A stretch of DNA of 26,128 nt from CALXSC01 sp964493475 (GCA_964493475.1 CAZBNS010000014.1:1-26128), one strand, 5' to 3'. Positions 8,166 to 16,245 are shown, counted from the first letter of the stretch. Translations and numbers: made by a program. The notes: generated by a model not told the origin, from the sequence alone.

Positions 8166-8197
8166 AGAAAAAGGATTGTTTTAAATAACAATCCTTT
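8166..8197 (-). terminator. Terminator for the minus-strand gene at 8224-8895
   Basis: Read on the minus strand, aaaggattgtt and aacaatccttt form a perfect 11-bp stem with a 6-nt loop, followed by ttttt. It lies 27 bp beyond the stop of the minus-strand gene. Together with the rpsA terminator it insulates two convergent genes. Confidence 0.8.
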
Positions 8198-8223
8198 GTC
8201 TCGTTTTAGTAAGTCAAAGCCGT

Positions 8224-8895
8224 TCATTTGTTTTTATCTTTGTTTATAATTGAACCTGCATATTGATTTTCTGGTCTTTCTGCTTTTTGAATATAATTAA
8301 AATATAATTTTGAAATTTCATGTAACTTTATTAACTTTGTATTTGGATCATTGCCTCCCCATACTGTAGGTTTAAATAAGTGAAAAAATCCACGATTATA
8401 TAGATCTGTAGAGTAATAATGAGAATCATCTTCAGCAAAATTATTATTATCTTTGCAAATTTTTAATGGGCTTACAACTAAAGAAACACTGTTATCAGTT
8501 TCTCTTTGTTTCTCTAAGTCATCTATGTAAAAACATACATATTTAAAATATTCTAATTCATCATCTGTTACACCGTTAAAAGCTTTTAAAGCTCTTTGTA
8601 TTAATTTTTGATCATTTTTGTTTTCTCTAAGAATTAGTGCCATAGTTTTTACAGCTAACAACGAAGGTGTTGTTGCTATTGAGTTGGCGAATACCCAAAA
8701 GTTATCAGCCAAATCGAAATTATTTTCTAATTCTTTATAAAATTCCTCTGGTATCATATCTAATGTATTTATAAATCTATCAAATATTTTATTCATTCTA
8801 AGATTATAAGATTTTTCTAGCATATCCCAGAAAGGAAAAGGAAAAACCCCATCAGCAACACTTTTAAATAATTCCATTTTACTTTTTTCAAGCAT
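8224..8895 (-). CDS. Conserved-looking protein of unknown function
   Basis: A 223-residue soluble protein without signal peptide or membrane segments. It is mostly helical and Asp/Glu/Asn-rich, with aromatic patches (GVFPFPFWDMLEKSYNL near 16-32, NRGFFHLFKPTVWGG near 167-181). I recognise no domain. Support for it being real comes from its length in AT-rich DNA, protein-like composition and a good terminator directly downstream. The start may be Met1 (8895) or Met7; there is no strong ribosome binding site. It stands alone, transcribed toward rpsA. Confidence 0.65.
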   Translation of the reverse strand: MLEKSKMELFKSVADGVFPFPFWDMLEKSYNLRMNKIFDRFINTLDMIPEEFYKELENNFDLADNFWVFANSIATTPSLLAVKTMALILRENKNDQKLIQRALKAFNGVTDDELEYFKYVCFYIDDLEKQRETDNSVSLVVSPLKICKDNNNFAEDDSHYYSTDLYNRGFFHLFKPTVWGGNDPNTKLIKLHEISKLYFNYIQKAERPENQYAGSIINKDKNK

Positions 8896-8952
8896 AATTT
8901 TTGTTTAATTAACATAGTTTATATATAGTATTAAAACCACAACTTTCAATAT

Positions 8953-9339
8953 CTACACCAAATTACAACTAATCACAAAACAATCATTATTCGTAGGTAT
9001 AAACAATGGTCTAGACTTTGCTCCATATACAAAAGCTGTTGTTCCAACTGACAATATACTCCAATACGCATATGGAAGTTGCTTTGTTTTGATTATAGTT
9101 AAAGCATTTATATTACCAATGCTTCCGTTATTAATCATTGTAGCTGAGTTATCTATTCCTACCTATATTAAATCAAGTCTTACATCTTCTGGAAGTAATA
9201 AAGGTGTTGCATTTGGAATATATGGTTGAAGTGCTCCGTTCATATATTTTAATAAATATTTAAATATATTATCACTATACTCCGGTCTTACTTTATCATA
9301 ATAGCTAGACATTAAATCAAATGAACTTTTTCTTTTCAC
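8953..9339 (-). pseudogene. Short ORF interrupted by an in-frame TAG, unknown family
   Basis: On the minus strand a frame starting at GTG 9339 reads 58 codons with protein-like content (SSYYDKVRPEYSDNIF, IPNATPLLLPEDVRLDLI). It then hits TAG at 9165-9163 and continues in the same frame to the stop at 8953 (VGIDNSATMINNGSIGN, KSRPLFIPTNNDCFVIS). No frameshift is needed, so this looks like one gene of about 129 codons broken by a single nonsense change, or the 3' end of a once longer gene. It begins next to the metG stop on the same strand. The ending is weakly reminiscent of phage-tail or surface-protein C-termini, but I do not identify it. Confidence 0.5.
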
Positions 9340-9349
9340 AGTAATAATT

Positions 9350-10897
9350 TTATTTATCTTCTTGTATTGTTTCTAATTTAGGAAACAATATTCCAATGTT
9401 TTTCATTTTAAAATTTTCTAATTTTCTTAACTCAAAAGCTTTCTCAATAGGTGTTTGTGATATGTCATAATCCATAGATGATAATATTTTACAAGATATA
9501 GTTGGCATAATTGGATTTAAAGATATTGCTAACATACGCATTCCTTCTGATAATACATACAGAACGCTCATTAATTCTTCTCGTTTTTTATTATCTTTTA
9601 CCAAAATCCATGGTTGTTTTTCATTAATGTAAGTATTTATATCAGAACAAACTTTTAATAAATTAGAACTATTTATAGAAATATCAGAAATAGCTTCTGT
9701 TTTGTAAATAATATCCTTTAAAATAGCAGATATCTGATTAATAAAGTTTTGATCTTCTGAATTTATGTTAGGATTTGATATCACACCGTCATTACATTTT
9801 TCAATTAATTTATAAATACGAAAACATAAATTACCTAAATTGTTTGCCAATAAATCATATGTTTTATAGATAATATTTTTGGAAATTTGTGTATCTTTTG
9901 ATACATTCGTCAAATATAGAAGTATAAAACGAAAGGCATCAACACCAATTTCATTTATAATTTCCTCAGGATCGATAATATTGCCTAAACTTTTAGACAT
10001 TTTTATACCGCCTTCACCAACTAAAAAACCATGAACCATTATGTTTTTTGGTAATGGTAAATCCAAACTTTTTAATATAATAGGCCAATATACGCAGTGT
10101 GGTTTAATAATATCTTTTGCCATTAAGTGAATTGCATTAGTCCAATATTTGTTGAATTTTGCGATATCGTTTGGCCAATCTAAATTTGATATATAATTAA
10201 TCAACGCATCAAACCAAATGTATACAATATAATCTTTATCAAACGGCATTTCAATTCCTAATGGAACCCTGTTTCTTGGTCTGGATATACACAAATCATC
10301 TAACGGTGTCTTCAACATTCCTAAAACTTCATTTTTAAAATTTATTGGTTGAATCCAATTAGGATTTTGATTTATATAATCAACTAACCATTGGCGATAT
10401 GGTTCTAACTGTAAAAAATAATTCTCTTCTGATAATTCAATTGGCTTTGTTTGGTGATCTGGACACTGACCATCTTTGTCTAAATCAGACTCTTTTTTAA
10501 ACTGCTCACACCCAGTGCAATAGAGACCAACATATTTTTTCTTAATAATTAACCCTTTGTCATATACAATTTGAAGGCACTTACACACAATCTCCTTATG
10601 TTTTGTAAATGAAGTTTGCGCAAAAAAATCATATTTTACATTTAAATCTGTAAACAATTTTTTAAAATTTGCGCTATACTTTTCAACATATTCATCAAAA
10701 CTTATATTGAGTTTAGCTATTTTTTCGGAGTTTTTTTGTCCATGTTCATCAGTACCTGTTGTATAAAAAACACTTTCACCACGAAGCTCAAAAGTACGTT
10801 TTAAAACATCACCAATTATGGTTGTATAGGCATGTCCTAGATGTGGTTTGCCATTTAAATAATATATGGGAGTTGTTATGTATTTAGCCTTATTCAT
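9350..10897 (-). CDS. metG: Methionyl-tRNA synthetase
   Basis: Charges tRNA-Met in the cytoplasm. The class I catalytic core is clear: HLGH at residues 19-22 (HIGH motif), GTDEHGQK at about 48-55, and KMSKS at 299-303. A single zinc knuckle insert lies at about 127-150 (CTGCEQFKKE then CPDH). The C-terminal helical anticodon-binding domain follows from about 345 and includes NEKQPWILVKD. At 515 residues it belongs to the short form without the C-terminal tRNA-binding (EMAP-like) domain. It is a single gene with no cotranscribed partner except the decayed ORF just downstream. The ATG at 10897 gives the canonical N-terminus. Confidence 0.97.
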   Translation of the reverse strand: MNKAKYITTPIYYLNGKPHLGHAYTTIIGDVLKRTFELRGESVFYTTGTDEHGQKNSEKIAKLNISFDEYVEKYSANFKKLFTDLNVKYDFFAQTSFTKHKEIVCKCLQIVYDKGLIIKKKYVGLYCTGCEQFKKESDLDKDGQCPDHQTKPIELSEENYFLQLEPYRQWLVDYINQNPNWIQPINFKNEVLGMLKTPLDDLCISRPRNRVPLGIEMPFDKDYIVYIWFDALINYISNLDWPNDIAKFNKYWTNAIHLMAKDIIKPHCVYWPIILKSLDLPLPKNIMVHGFLVGEGGIKMSKSLGNIIDPEEIINEIGVDAFRFILLYLTNVSKDTQISKNIIYKTYDLLANNLGNLCFRIYKLIEKCNDGVISNPNINSEDQNFINQISAILKDIIYKTEAISDISINSSNLLKVCSDINTYINEKQPWILVKDNKKREELMSVLYVLSEGMRMLAISLNPIMPTISCKILSSMDYDISQTPIEKAFELRKLENFKMKNIGILFPKLETIQEDK

Positions 10898-10953
10898 TTC
10901 ATATATCTAATATCAATATGTATATTATTACGCAATAAAAAAAATATTTCAAA

Positions 10954-11259
10954 CTAAATAATTTTAAATATGTTGTTTAAAATAATGTTTATTGCATTTG
11001 CAAAAACTCCACCTACTGTAGCATTATTAATATTTACCATAGGCGTTCCATTCTATGCTCTATCTAGATATGCATTATTGCCACTGCCATTTCCTGCACC
11101 ATTAGTTCTTATATCGCCATTGTTTATAGAAATAGTGTTATCTATTTCTATATGGTTTATTGGATTATCTTTAATGTTTTGCGGAGGAGTTATTGTATCA
11201 TAGGCATATGCAGATGGCATAAAAGATGACATAAATTGAAAATTGGAAATAAAAGACAA
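10954..11259 (-). pseudogene. Decayed N-terminal fragment resembling a filamentous-haemagglutinin-like adhesin
   Basis: The minus strand reads a signal-peptide-like end (FQFMSSFMPSAYAYD, with cleavage plausible after AYA), then NTISINNGDIRTNGAGNG and AYLDRA, then TAG at 11055-11053. The same frame continues NGTPMVNINNATVGGVFANA and ends at TAG 10954-10956. RA-x-NGTP-x-VNI is typical of the secretion domain of two-partner haemagglutinins, where the x residue is usually Pro. The frame is open upstream to about 11360 but has no good start, and the huge repetitive body such proteins need is absent. I therefore call a remnant. The family call is by eye and uncertain. Confidence 0.4.
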
Positions 11260-11326
11260 TGTTAATGAAGATTTTGAATCAATCCTTTCTGTAATGGTTC
11301 GTAAAATTGAGTCAGTTTTTGAATTA

Positions 11327-11436
11327 ATGGTGGTGGATAAATTCTTACATTTCTAGTTGCTCTCTTTTTGCAACCAAAAGTAAACTTATTTAAAAAGTTA
11401 AAAAAACAAAATGATAAAGCGATATTGTTTTTTAAC
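11327..11436 (+). repeat. 110-bp dispersed direct repeat, copy 1
   Basis: Matches 16542-16651 in the same orientation over 110 bp with no gaps and 10 mismatches (about 91%). It begins atggtggtggataaatt and ends in tttttaac. On the minus strand both copies can be read as protein for about 35 codons, but the differences change many residues, so they do not look like conserved coding DNA. The two copies bracket the five intact genes at 11821-16245. Confidence 0.9.
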
Positions 11437-11504
11437 TTTGAAGTACGATTATAAAACAAATAAAAATCCATCAGTTTTATTAATAGATTTTTATTTATCC
11501 TTTA

Positions 11505-11735
11505 TTGACACAGAATTTGGAATGGTCTCGAACTATATCAAATCTTCAGAAAGAACAACAATTCTGTTTAATAACAATCAATATTACAAAACCTAATCTT
11601 GAAACTAATGCCGAATCTAATTCGCAATCTAATGTTAAAAACAATAAATCATTCTATAAAGAAACTAGGTATTTTATAAAGGATTGTGAATTTAATTTAT
11701 TTGATGACTTATTCAATAATTTATCTAATCAATAA
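11505..11735 (+). CDS. Doubtful small ORF
   Basis: Encodes 76 residues, starting MTQNLEWSRTISNLQKEQQ and ending FDDLFNNLSNQ. There is no signal, membrane segment or known motif. It sits in a repeat-rich, decaying stretch after the 110-bp repeat, with no visible ribosome binding site. Another frame overlaps its first 90 bp. It may be a remnant of a larger gene, a small real gene, or chance. I list it so the 11437-11820 interval is not left blank; I see nothing else there. Confidence 0.2.
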   Translation: MTQNLEWSRTISNLQKEQQFCLITINITKPNLETNAESNSQSNVKNNKSFYKETRYFIKDCEFNLFDDLFNNLSNQ

Positions 11736-11820
11736 ATCTCCACTATAACATTTTCAAAAACAAAAAATTTTATCTGGTTATTTTTTCTCTATATAAATTA
11801 GATTTAATATGCCATTATTG

Positions 11821-12786
11821 TTAATAAATATGCTCAGTTTGTGCTAAATTTTTTTCTTTTCTAAAAACCAATGGTTGCCACTTAAAATTCTTTCCATTTA
11901 AAAATATATCTCCACCCATCCATAAACTTGTCAGTGTACATGTTGGAACATTATATTCACCAAAGATTAATTGACCGCTATTTCCATATCCTAGAAATGA
12001 ATCACTAATTCTTTCTTCCGTCCAATGCGGTTTACTTTGTTTTAACAATTGAATACCTACAATTTTGAGAATTTCATAAAAATTCTCTATTTCCATTTTT
12101 GTAGCACAATTAAAAAAGATTGTTTCTTTAATATCATCTATTCTATTATTAATTATTTTTCCAAATAATGTTTTATCTATAGGGAATTTTTTTATTATCT
12201 CTATTTTTGAATTTTTATCTAATTCATAAGTTTGTAAAATTTCATTTGCTTTAGTTAATCCTGTTTCAGTTCCTTTATAAAAAAAGAATATTTTTTTAAC
12301 TTCACGAAATATATCAATCTCATTTTTAGATAAATTAAGTTCAATTCTGTTATTATTATCAGAAAAAAAACTTTTAATTATTGAAATAAATTGTCCACCA
12401 CTAATTAAGAAATCATCAATAAAGTATACTGTGCTATCATTTTTTATATTATGTAATAATTCGTGTATATCAAGGGATATTTTTATTTTATTATTAATTT
12501 GATTTATTATCCTATAGGAACTTTCATCTTTTATACCAAAATTATTTATAAAATAATTTATTTTATGATTTATATTAGATTTGGGAATAAATTTATTAAA
12601 ACTTTCAATAATTTCACTATCATATATAAACTCTATATTATTCAATAAAGTGTATAAAATATTTGTATTATTAAAATCAAAATATTTAAAATTATTAATC
12701 CAATTATCTACCGATTCTTTTATGCCAAGAGAACCTAACCTTCCTTTATATTTAGAAAGGTTTTCTAAAAAACTATCTGTATTCAT
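11821..12786 (-). CDS. Phosphoribosyltransferase-like protein
   Basis: About 320 residues. The segment VYFIDDFLISGGQ (about 120-132 from this start) looks like the phosphoribosyl-diphosphate loop of type I phosphoribosyltransferases: hydrophobic strand, two acids, then a Ser/Gly-rich turn. The C-terminal part has GYGNSGQLIFGEYNVPTC, then TSLW and WQPLVFRKE. I associate this combination with PRTase-like proteins of the PRTase_CE type, some of which occur in bacterial conflict loci (from memory, not searched). I chose the ATG at 12786, which has AAAGGTG just upstream on the minus strand. A GTG at 12792 overlapping the previous stop as GTGA is the alternative. It is the last gene of a three-gene minus-strand operon. 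Confidence 0.6.
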   Translation of the reverse strand: MNTDSFLENLSKYKGRLGSLGIKESVDNWINNFKYFDFNNTNILYTLLNNIEFIYDSEIIESFNKFIPKSNINHKINYFINNFGIKDESSYRIINQINNKIKISLDIHELLHNIKNDSTVYFIDDFLISGGQFISIIKSFFSDNNNRIELNLSKNEIDIFREVKKIFFFYKGTETGLTKANEILQTYELDKNSKIEIIKKFPIDKTLFGKIINNRIDDIKETIFFNCATKMEIENFYEILKIVGIQLLKQSKPHWTEERISDSFLGYGNSGQLIFGEYNVPTCTLTSLWMGGDIFLNGKNFKWQPLVFRKEKNLAQTEHIY

Positions 12787-12788
12787 AT

Positions 12789-13538
12789 TCACCTTTTATA
12801 ACTAGCGTCTAAAGTTTTCTTTTCACTAAATCCAACTGCTTCAGCTGTAAAACCATGTTTTAGAAGTATTCCTAATTTTTTTTGGTTTCCAGTAATTAAT
12901 TTTATATGTTTAAATCCCAAATCCTTGAAAATCCAACAGGCTTGATGAAAGTCTCTTCCACTATCAAAATATTTTTCTGGAAAAGATGTTTGCATGCACA
13001 TATGCTCTAGCTCTTGCTTTAAATATAGAATAGAACCATTACCATCAGCTTGTATTTTAGCTAAGCTACTTTCAAGCTCTTCTCTACAATCGCAAGCAGT
13101 TGATTGAAATAATTCACTTTTAGCACAACCACTATGTATTCTAGTTGGGGCATTTAAAAAATCACCTTTATGTAAAAATAAATGAACTCTAGCTTGTCCA
13201 ATTTCTTCATATAATTCAACTTCAAATTCGCCAAACTTTGTTATTAATCTATCACTTCCAATTTTAACTACATTTGGGTGTATTAATTTGAAACTATCAA
13301 TGATCTCTTCTAAATTATATATTTTTAATTTTTCACAAGATAAAGATTTTTTAATAATCTCTGTTATTTTTATTTGTTGTTTAAAATTATTAATTAGCTT
13401 CAAATAATAAGCACCTTCTTCAAATCTATTTCTAAATTTTATATCTGGAAAAATTGTTTGTCCAGCTGAGCATTTAACTAAAAATGATTTTGCATTATTT
13501 GACAAAATACATGGAAAAATTTTCTCTTCTTGTATCAT
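12789..13538 (-). CDS. Diverged GTP cyclohydrolase II (RibA-like)
   Basis: Canonical enzymes open GTP to a diaminopyrimidine phosphate, the first step to riboflavin. Residues about 95-230 align with that fold: RLITKFGEFEVELYEE, RIHSGCAKSELFQSTACDC and LGFKHIKLITGNQKKLGIL. The zinc triad is exact, Cys138-X10-Cys149-X-Cys151. The usual QEGRGIGL loop is replaced by QELEHMCM, and about 20 residues before the RDF segment are missing, so the GTP and phosphate site is changed. An N-terminal part of about 90 residues has no recognisable match. With no other riboflavin genes nearby, I infer a specialised cyclohydrolase rather than housekeeping RibA. It overlaps its upstream neighbour as ATGA, so translation is probably coupled. 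Confidence 0.75.
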   Translation of the reverse strand: MIQEEKIFPCILSNNAKSFLVKCSAGQTIFPDIKFRNRFEEGAYYLKLINNFKQQIKITEIIKKSLSCEKLKIYNLEEIIDSFKLIHPNVVKIGSDRLITKFGEFEVELYEEIGQARVHLFLHKGDFLNAPTRIHSGCAKSELFQSTACDCREELESSLAKIQADGNGSILYLKQELEHMCMQTSFPEKYFDSGRDFHQACWIFKDLGFKHIKLITGNQKKLGILLKHGFTAEAVGFSEKKTLDASYKR

Positions 13539-14848
13539 ATTACTTTTATCTTTTTATTAATTAAAATTTCGTTCATTATACCACTCCTTGAAGATAAAGA
13601 ACAATATAATGGATCAAAGTTATATTTTTTGTAAATATCGGCAACAAAAATTGAAAACTCAGTAATTTCTTCTATATTCGGCTTCTTTTTATTTTCCCAC
13701 ATGGTTCCTTTTTTAGGAGTAAATACAGTAAAATCTGTTGCAACACCAATTTTTGCAAGCTCAAGCACACCTTTTTTAGTTTCATTAACTTCTTGAGCTC
13801 CGAGAACAAATCCACATCTTACATTTCCATTACCAAAATATTTGACACCATCTTCAAAAGATTTTAGAAAATCATTATATTTTATAAGATCACTTTTACC
13901 TTTACAAACTGTGTTATAGAATTTTTCACCCCACACTTCAATATTATAAATTAAATGTTTATAACCAAGTTCTTTTGCTTCTTTTGAAAAATTTTCATCA
14001 CATATTGGAATTAAATTTAAAAAAGCGTCTAAATTTGCTATGTCATATACATTATTCAATGCTTTTGTTATTCTGAAAATATATTCCCATTCTTTTTTGA
14101 CATCATATAAATTACCTGACATTACGTGTAAGTGTCTATGTGGATTTATATTTTCTTTCAATATATATTTATAAGATTCAACTAAAGCATCTGTGTACGG
14201 TTTCTCGACGCAGGATAACCATTTATCAATATCCATAGAAAATTTTGAATTTAATTCATTTAAACTGGGAACTGGACTTTTCTCGTTGCACCTTTTTGCT
14301 GCTGAATCACAAAATAAACATGAAGTTTTATTAAAAAAACCATTACATCCCTCAAAGCCCAAAAAAGCAATTCTGTCAGCTCCTATAATTTGTATATAGT
14401 TAAAAAGAGGAAAATTATTTATAATAATATTTTTGAATTTTAATTTTTCAGAAAAAGAACATTCTAATTTCATATTTAAATTATTACAAACTATATAAGC
14501 TTTTCCATTTGAGCCAATCATTGTAAAAGGAGAAATTTCATTGTAATTCATTTTTACAACACTTTTAAATTTTTTTTCCTTATCTTCTATATAAAATTCT
14601 TCTGGTATAAAAGGATAATCGGATCTTTCAACATCAAATAGTTGATTGTCGATTACTCCTATTTTTTTCTTAGATCTTTTAACTCTATAATTATCTGGAT
14701 AACCAAATAATTCACTATATAAAGATTTAGTATCCACATTAATACCAAAACAAACAAACATTAGCTTAATTGTAGCTAGCTCATTATTACACAAACTCAG
14801 AACATTATTGAATGTGTGCAAAATACTAGTCGCATTATCTGACAACAC
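13535..14848 (-). CDS. Radical-SAM-like protein with a CX8CX2C cluster motif
   Basis: 437 residues. Cys168, Cys177 and Cys180 in GFEGCNGFFNKTSCLFC form CX8CX2C. This resembles the cluster loop of radical SAM enzymes, whose standard spacing is CX3CX2C. Downstream segments fit a biotin-synthase-like barrel: HRHLHVMSGN (about 237-246), a NIEVWGEKFY strand (about 306-315), GFVLGAQEV (about 346-354) and FTVFTPKKGTMW (about 373-384). The N-terminal 150 residues are unassigned. The start is uncertain: GTG at 14848 follows an upstream in-frame stop at 14861-14863, TTG 14845 is next, and the first ATG is at 14761 (30th codon). It leads the minus-strand operon and overlaps the cyclohydrolase-like gene by 4 bp. 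The reaction and substrate are unknown. Confidence 0.65.
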   Translation of the reverse strand: MLSDNATSILHTFNNVLSLCNNELATIKLMFVCFGINVDTKSLYSELFGYPDNYRVKRSKKKIGVIDNQLFDVERSDYPFIPEEFYIEDKEKKFKSVVKMNYNEISPFTMIGSNGKAYIVCNNLNMKLECSFSEKLKFKNIIINNFPLFNYIQIIGADRIAFLGFEGCNGFFNKTSCLFCDSAAKRCNEKSPVPSLNELNSKFSMDIDKWLSCVEKPYTDALVESYKYILKENINPHRHLHVMSGNLYDVKKEWEYIFRITKALNNVYDIANLDAFLNLIPICDENFSKEAKELGYKHLIYNIEVWGEKFYNTVCKGKSDLIKYNDFLKSFEDGVKYFGNGNVRCGFVLGAQEVNETKKGVLELAKIGVATDFTVFTPKKGTMWENKKKPNIEEITEFSIFVADIYKKYNFDPLYCSLSSRSGIMNEILINKKIKVI

Positions 14849-14933
14849 AAAAAATCGAAATTATTATGCAAGATATTTTAGAAATAAAAAAATATTTATC
14901 AATAAAAGATATTTTATTTTAAAAAAATATTTT

Positions 14934-14939
14934 TATAAT
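14934..14939 (+). promoter_or_regulatory. Possible -10 element for the HAD/kinase operon
   Basis: A perfect TATAAT lies 30 bp before the ATG at 14970, inside the 121-bp divergent gap between the radical-SAM-like and HAD genes. No good -35 sits 16-18 bp upstream, so either an activator is needed or the match is chance. Confidence 0.3.
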
Positions 14940-14969
14940 CGCCACCGTGATCTAACAAAAAACAAAATA

Positions 14970-15623
14970 ATGAAAAAATTATTTATATTTGATTTTGATG
15001 GAACTTTAGTTGATACAAAATCAATAGTAAAAAAAGGTATTTTGGATTTCTCAAAAGAAAATTTATTGCCAGTGCCAGATATTGAATTGATTTGTTTAGG
15101 ATATTCTAATCCAGATAATTACGATTTTGGTTGGGGGGTTGATAAACAAAAGCAAAAAGAATTAATGGATAAAGCTTTTATTTTGATTTCCGAAAAAATA
15201 AGCAAGGGAGTTTATATTCCAAATATATTTAAAAATACTATTGAAATTTTAAAAATTTTGTCTGCAAAAGATTCAATGCTAACAATTTGTACATCAAGAG
15301 AAAAAAGTGCCTGCTTAAATATGCTTGAATATTATGATATTAAAAAATATTTTAAAGTTTTTAAAACTAGAGAGGATATAACTCTAAGAAATAAGAAACC
15401 AAAACCAGATCCTGAATTAGTTTTAGAAATAGTAGATGAATTAAAATTTAAAAAAGAAAATACATTCATAGTAGGTGATACTGATGCTGATATAATTGCT
15501 GGAAAAAATGCAAATATAAAATCCATTGGAGTATCTTGGGGATATTTTAGTAAGGAACAATTAAAAAATTGTAATTGTGATTTTATAATTGATGATTTTT
15601 TGGAATTAAAAGATTTAATTTAA
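14970..15623 (+). CDS. HAD-superfamily phosphatase
   Basis: A 217-residue hydrolase of the phosphoglycolate-phosphatase-like HAD group, which removes phosphate from small metabolites through an Asp nucleophile. Motif I is FDFDGTLVDT, with Asp8 and Asp10. Motif II is TICTSREKS. Motif III is the Lys in KKPKPDP. Motif IV is FIVGDTDADIIAGKNA. All catalytic residues are present and a helical cap lies between motifs I and II. The frame is open further upstream, but the ATG at 14970 places motif I at the usual distance from the N-terminus. It is followed after 13 bp by the kinase-like gene, so the two form an operon divergent from the radical-SAM-like gene. The natural substrate is unknown; the neighbours suggest a nucleotide or sugar phosphate. 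Confidence 0.9.
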   Translation: MKKLFIFDFDGTLVDTKSIVKKGILDFSKENLLPVPDIELICLGYSNPDNYDFGWGVDKQKQKELMDKAFILISEKISKGVYIPNIFKNTIEILKILSAKDSMLTICTSREKSACLNMLEYYDIKKYFKVFKTREDITLRNKKPKPDPELVLEIVDELKFKKENTFIVGDTDADIIAGKNANIKSIGVSWGYFSKEQLKNCNCDFIIDDFLELKDLI

Positions 15624-15636
15624 TGGAAGATATATT

Positions 15637-16245
15637 ATGAAAATATTATTAATAATTGGAACAATGGGTTCTGGTAAATCCAAATATATTTTTGATTTTT
15701 TAGAAAATAACCCTTATGGTTTTGTTAAAAGTGAAATTGCTTGTTTTAAAAATGTTGCTCAAACAAGAGATGGTAGTGTAATTAGATCATTAGCTTATCC
15801 AACAAGGCAAATAAATAGTATTAATATATCAGATATACGCGATGTATTAAAGAGTTCAAAAAGATGTATTATAGTGGATGAATATCAGTATTTTTCTGCG
15901 GAAAATTTAAGATTGGGCATTCCCCAAATAAATCAAAGTAATTGTGAATTTTTGATACTTGCGGGTCTGCAATATTATGCAAATGGCAATGAATGGGGAT
16001 CATTTCAAACACTGAAAAACATAACACAAGGATTAAAAATAAAATTAGAAATTGTAGAAATGAAAGATCATAGATGTGACAGTATAATGTGCGCTGATCC
16101 AGCAATATATCATAAATTAAAATTTAACTTAGGCAATAGAAAATTTGAAGATTTAACTGTAATGGATTATGATTTCTTATGCCGTTCATGTTGGGTTGAT
16201 TTTGTTAAGAAAAAAGAAGAAGAAAAAATAAATAATAAAGAATAA
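15637..16245 (+). CDS. Thymidine-kinase-like P-loop protein
   Basis: 202 residues. The Walker A motif GTMGSGKS is at 8-15, matching the TK1-type GxMxSGKS. The Walker B and catalytic-Glu segment is CIIVDEYQYF at 77-86, where TK has VDEAQFF or similar. Four cysteines form a possible zinc site: Cys147-X4-Cys152 and Cys182-X2-Cys185. In ordinary TK1 proteins the first pair is usually CX2C, and the thymidine-binding lasso carries a recognisable GG...Y pattern before the CR.C motif. Here the spacing differs and that pattern is missing (GNRKFEDLTVMDYDFLCRSC). It is therefore TK-family in fold, possibly with a different nucleoside substrate. A good ribosome binding site (ggaag) precedes the ATG. It is cotranscribed with the HAD gene. 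Confidence 0.75.
   Translation: MKILLIIGTMGSGKSKYIFDFLENNPYGFVKSEIACFKNVAQTRDGSVIRSLAYPTRQINSINISDIRDVLKSSKRCIIVDEYQYFSAENLRLGIPQINQSNCEFLILAGLQYYANGNEWGSFQTLKNITQGLKIKLEIVEMKDHRCDSIMCADPAIYHKLKFNLGNRKFEDLTVMDYDFLCRSCWVDFVKKKEEEKINNKE

Noticed and set aside
10970..11203. Plus-strand hydrophobic 77-codon ORF
   Set aside because: It is the complement of the adhesin-like remnant on the minus strand, which has the more protein-like reading; there is no start context or motif.
8953..11259. TAG readthrough or suppressor code, because both decayed ORFs are broken by TAG
   Set aside because: The secretin, permease, rpsP and RTX genes all end naturally at TAG, so TAG is a normal stop here.
11262..11471. 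Minus-strand 69-codon ORF covering the 110-bp repeat
   Set aside because: The second copy of the repeat reads a different protein with several non-conservative changes and stops early, so coding constraint is not supported.
12789..13538. Housekeeping ribA for riboflavin synthesis
   Set aside because: The substrate loop is altered, a segment is missing and no riboflavin genes are adjacent, so I do not assign the symbol ribA.
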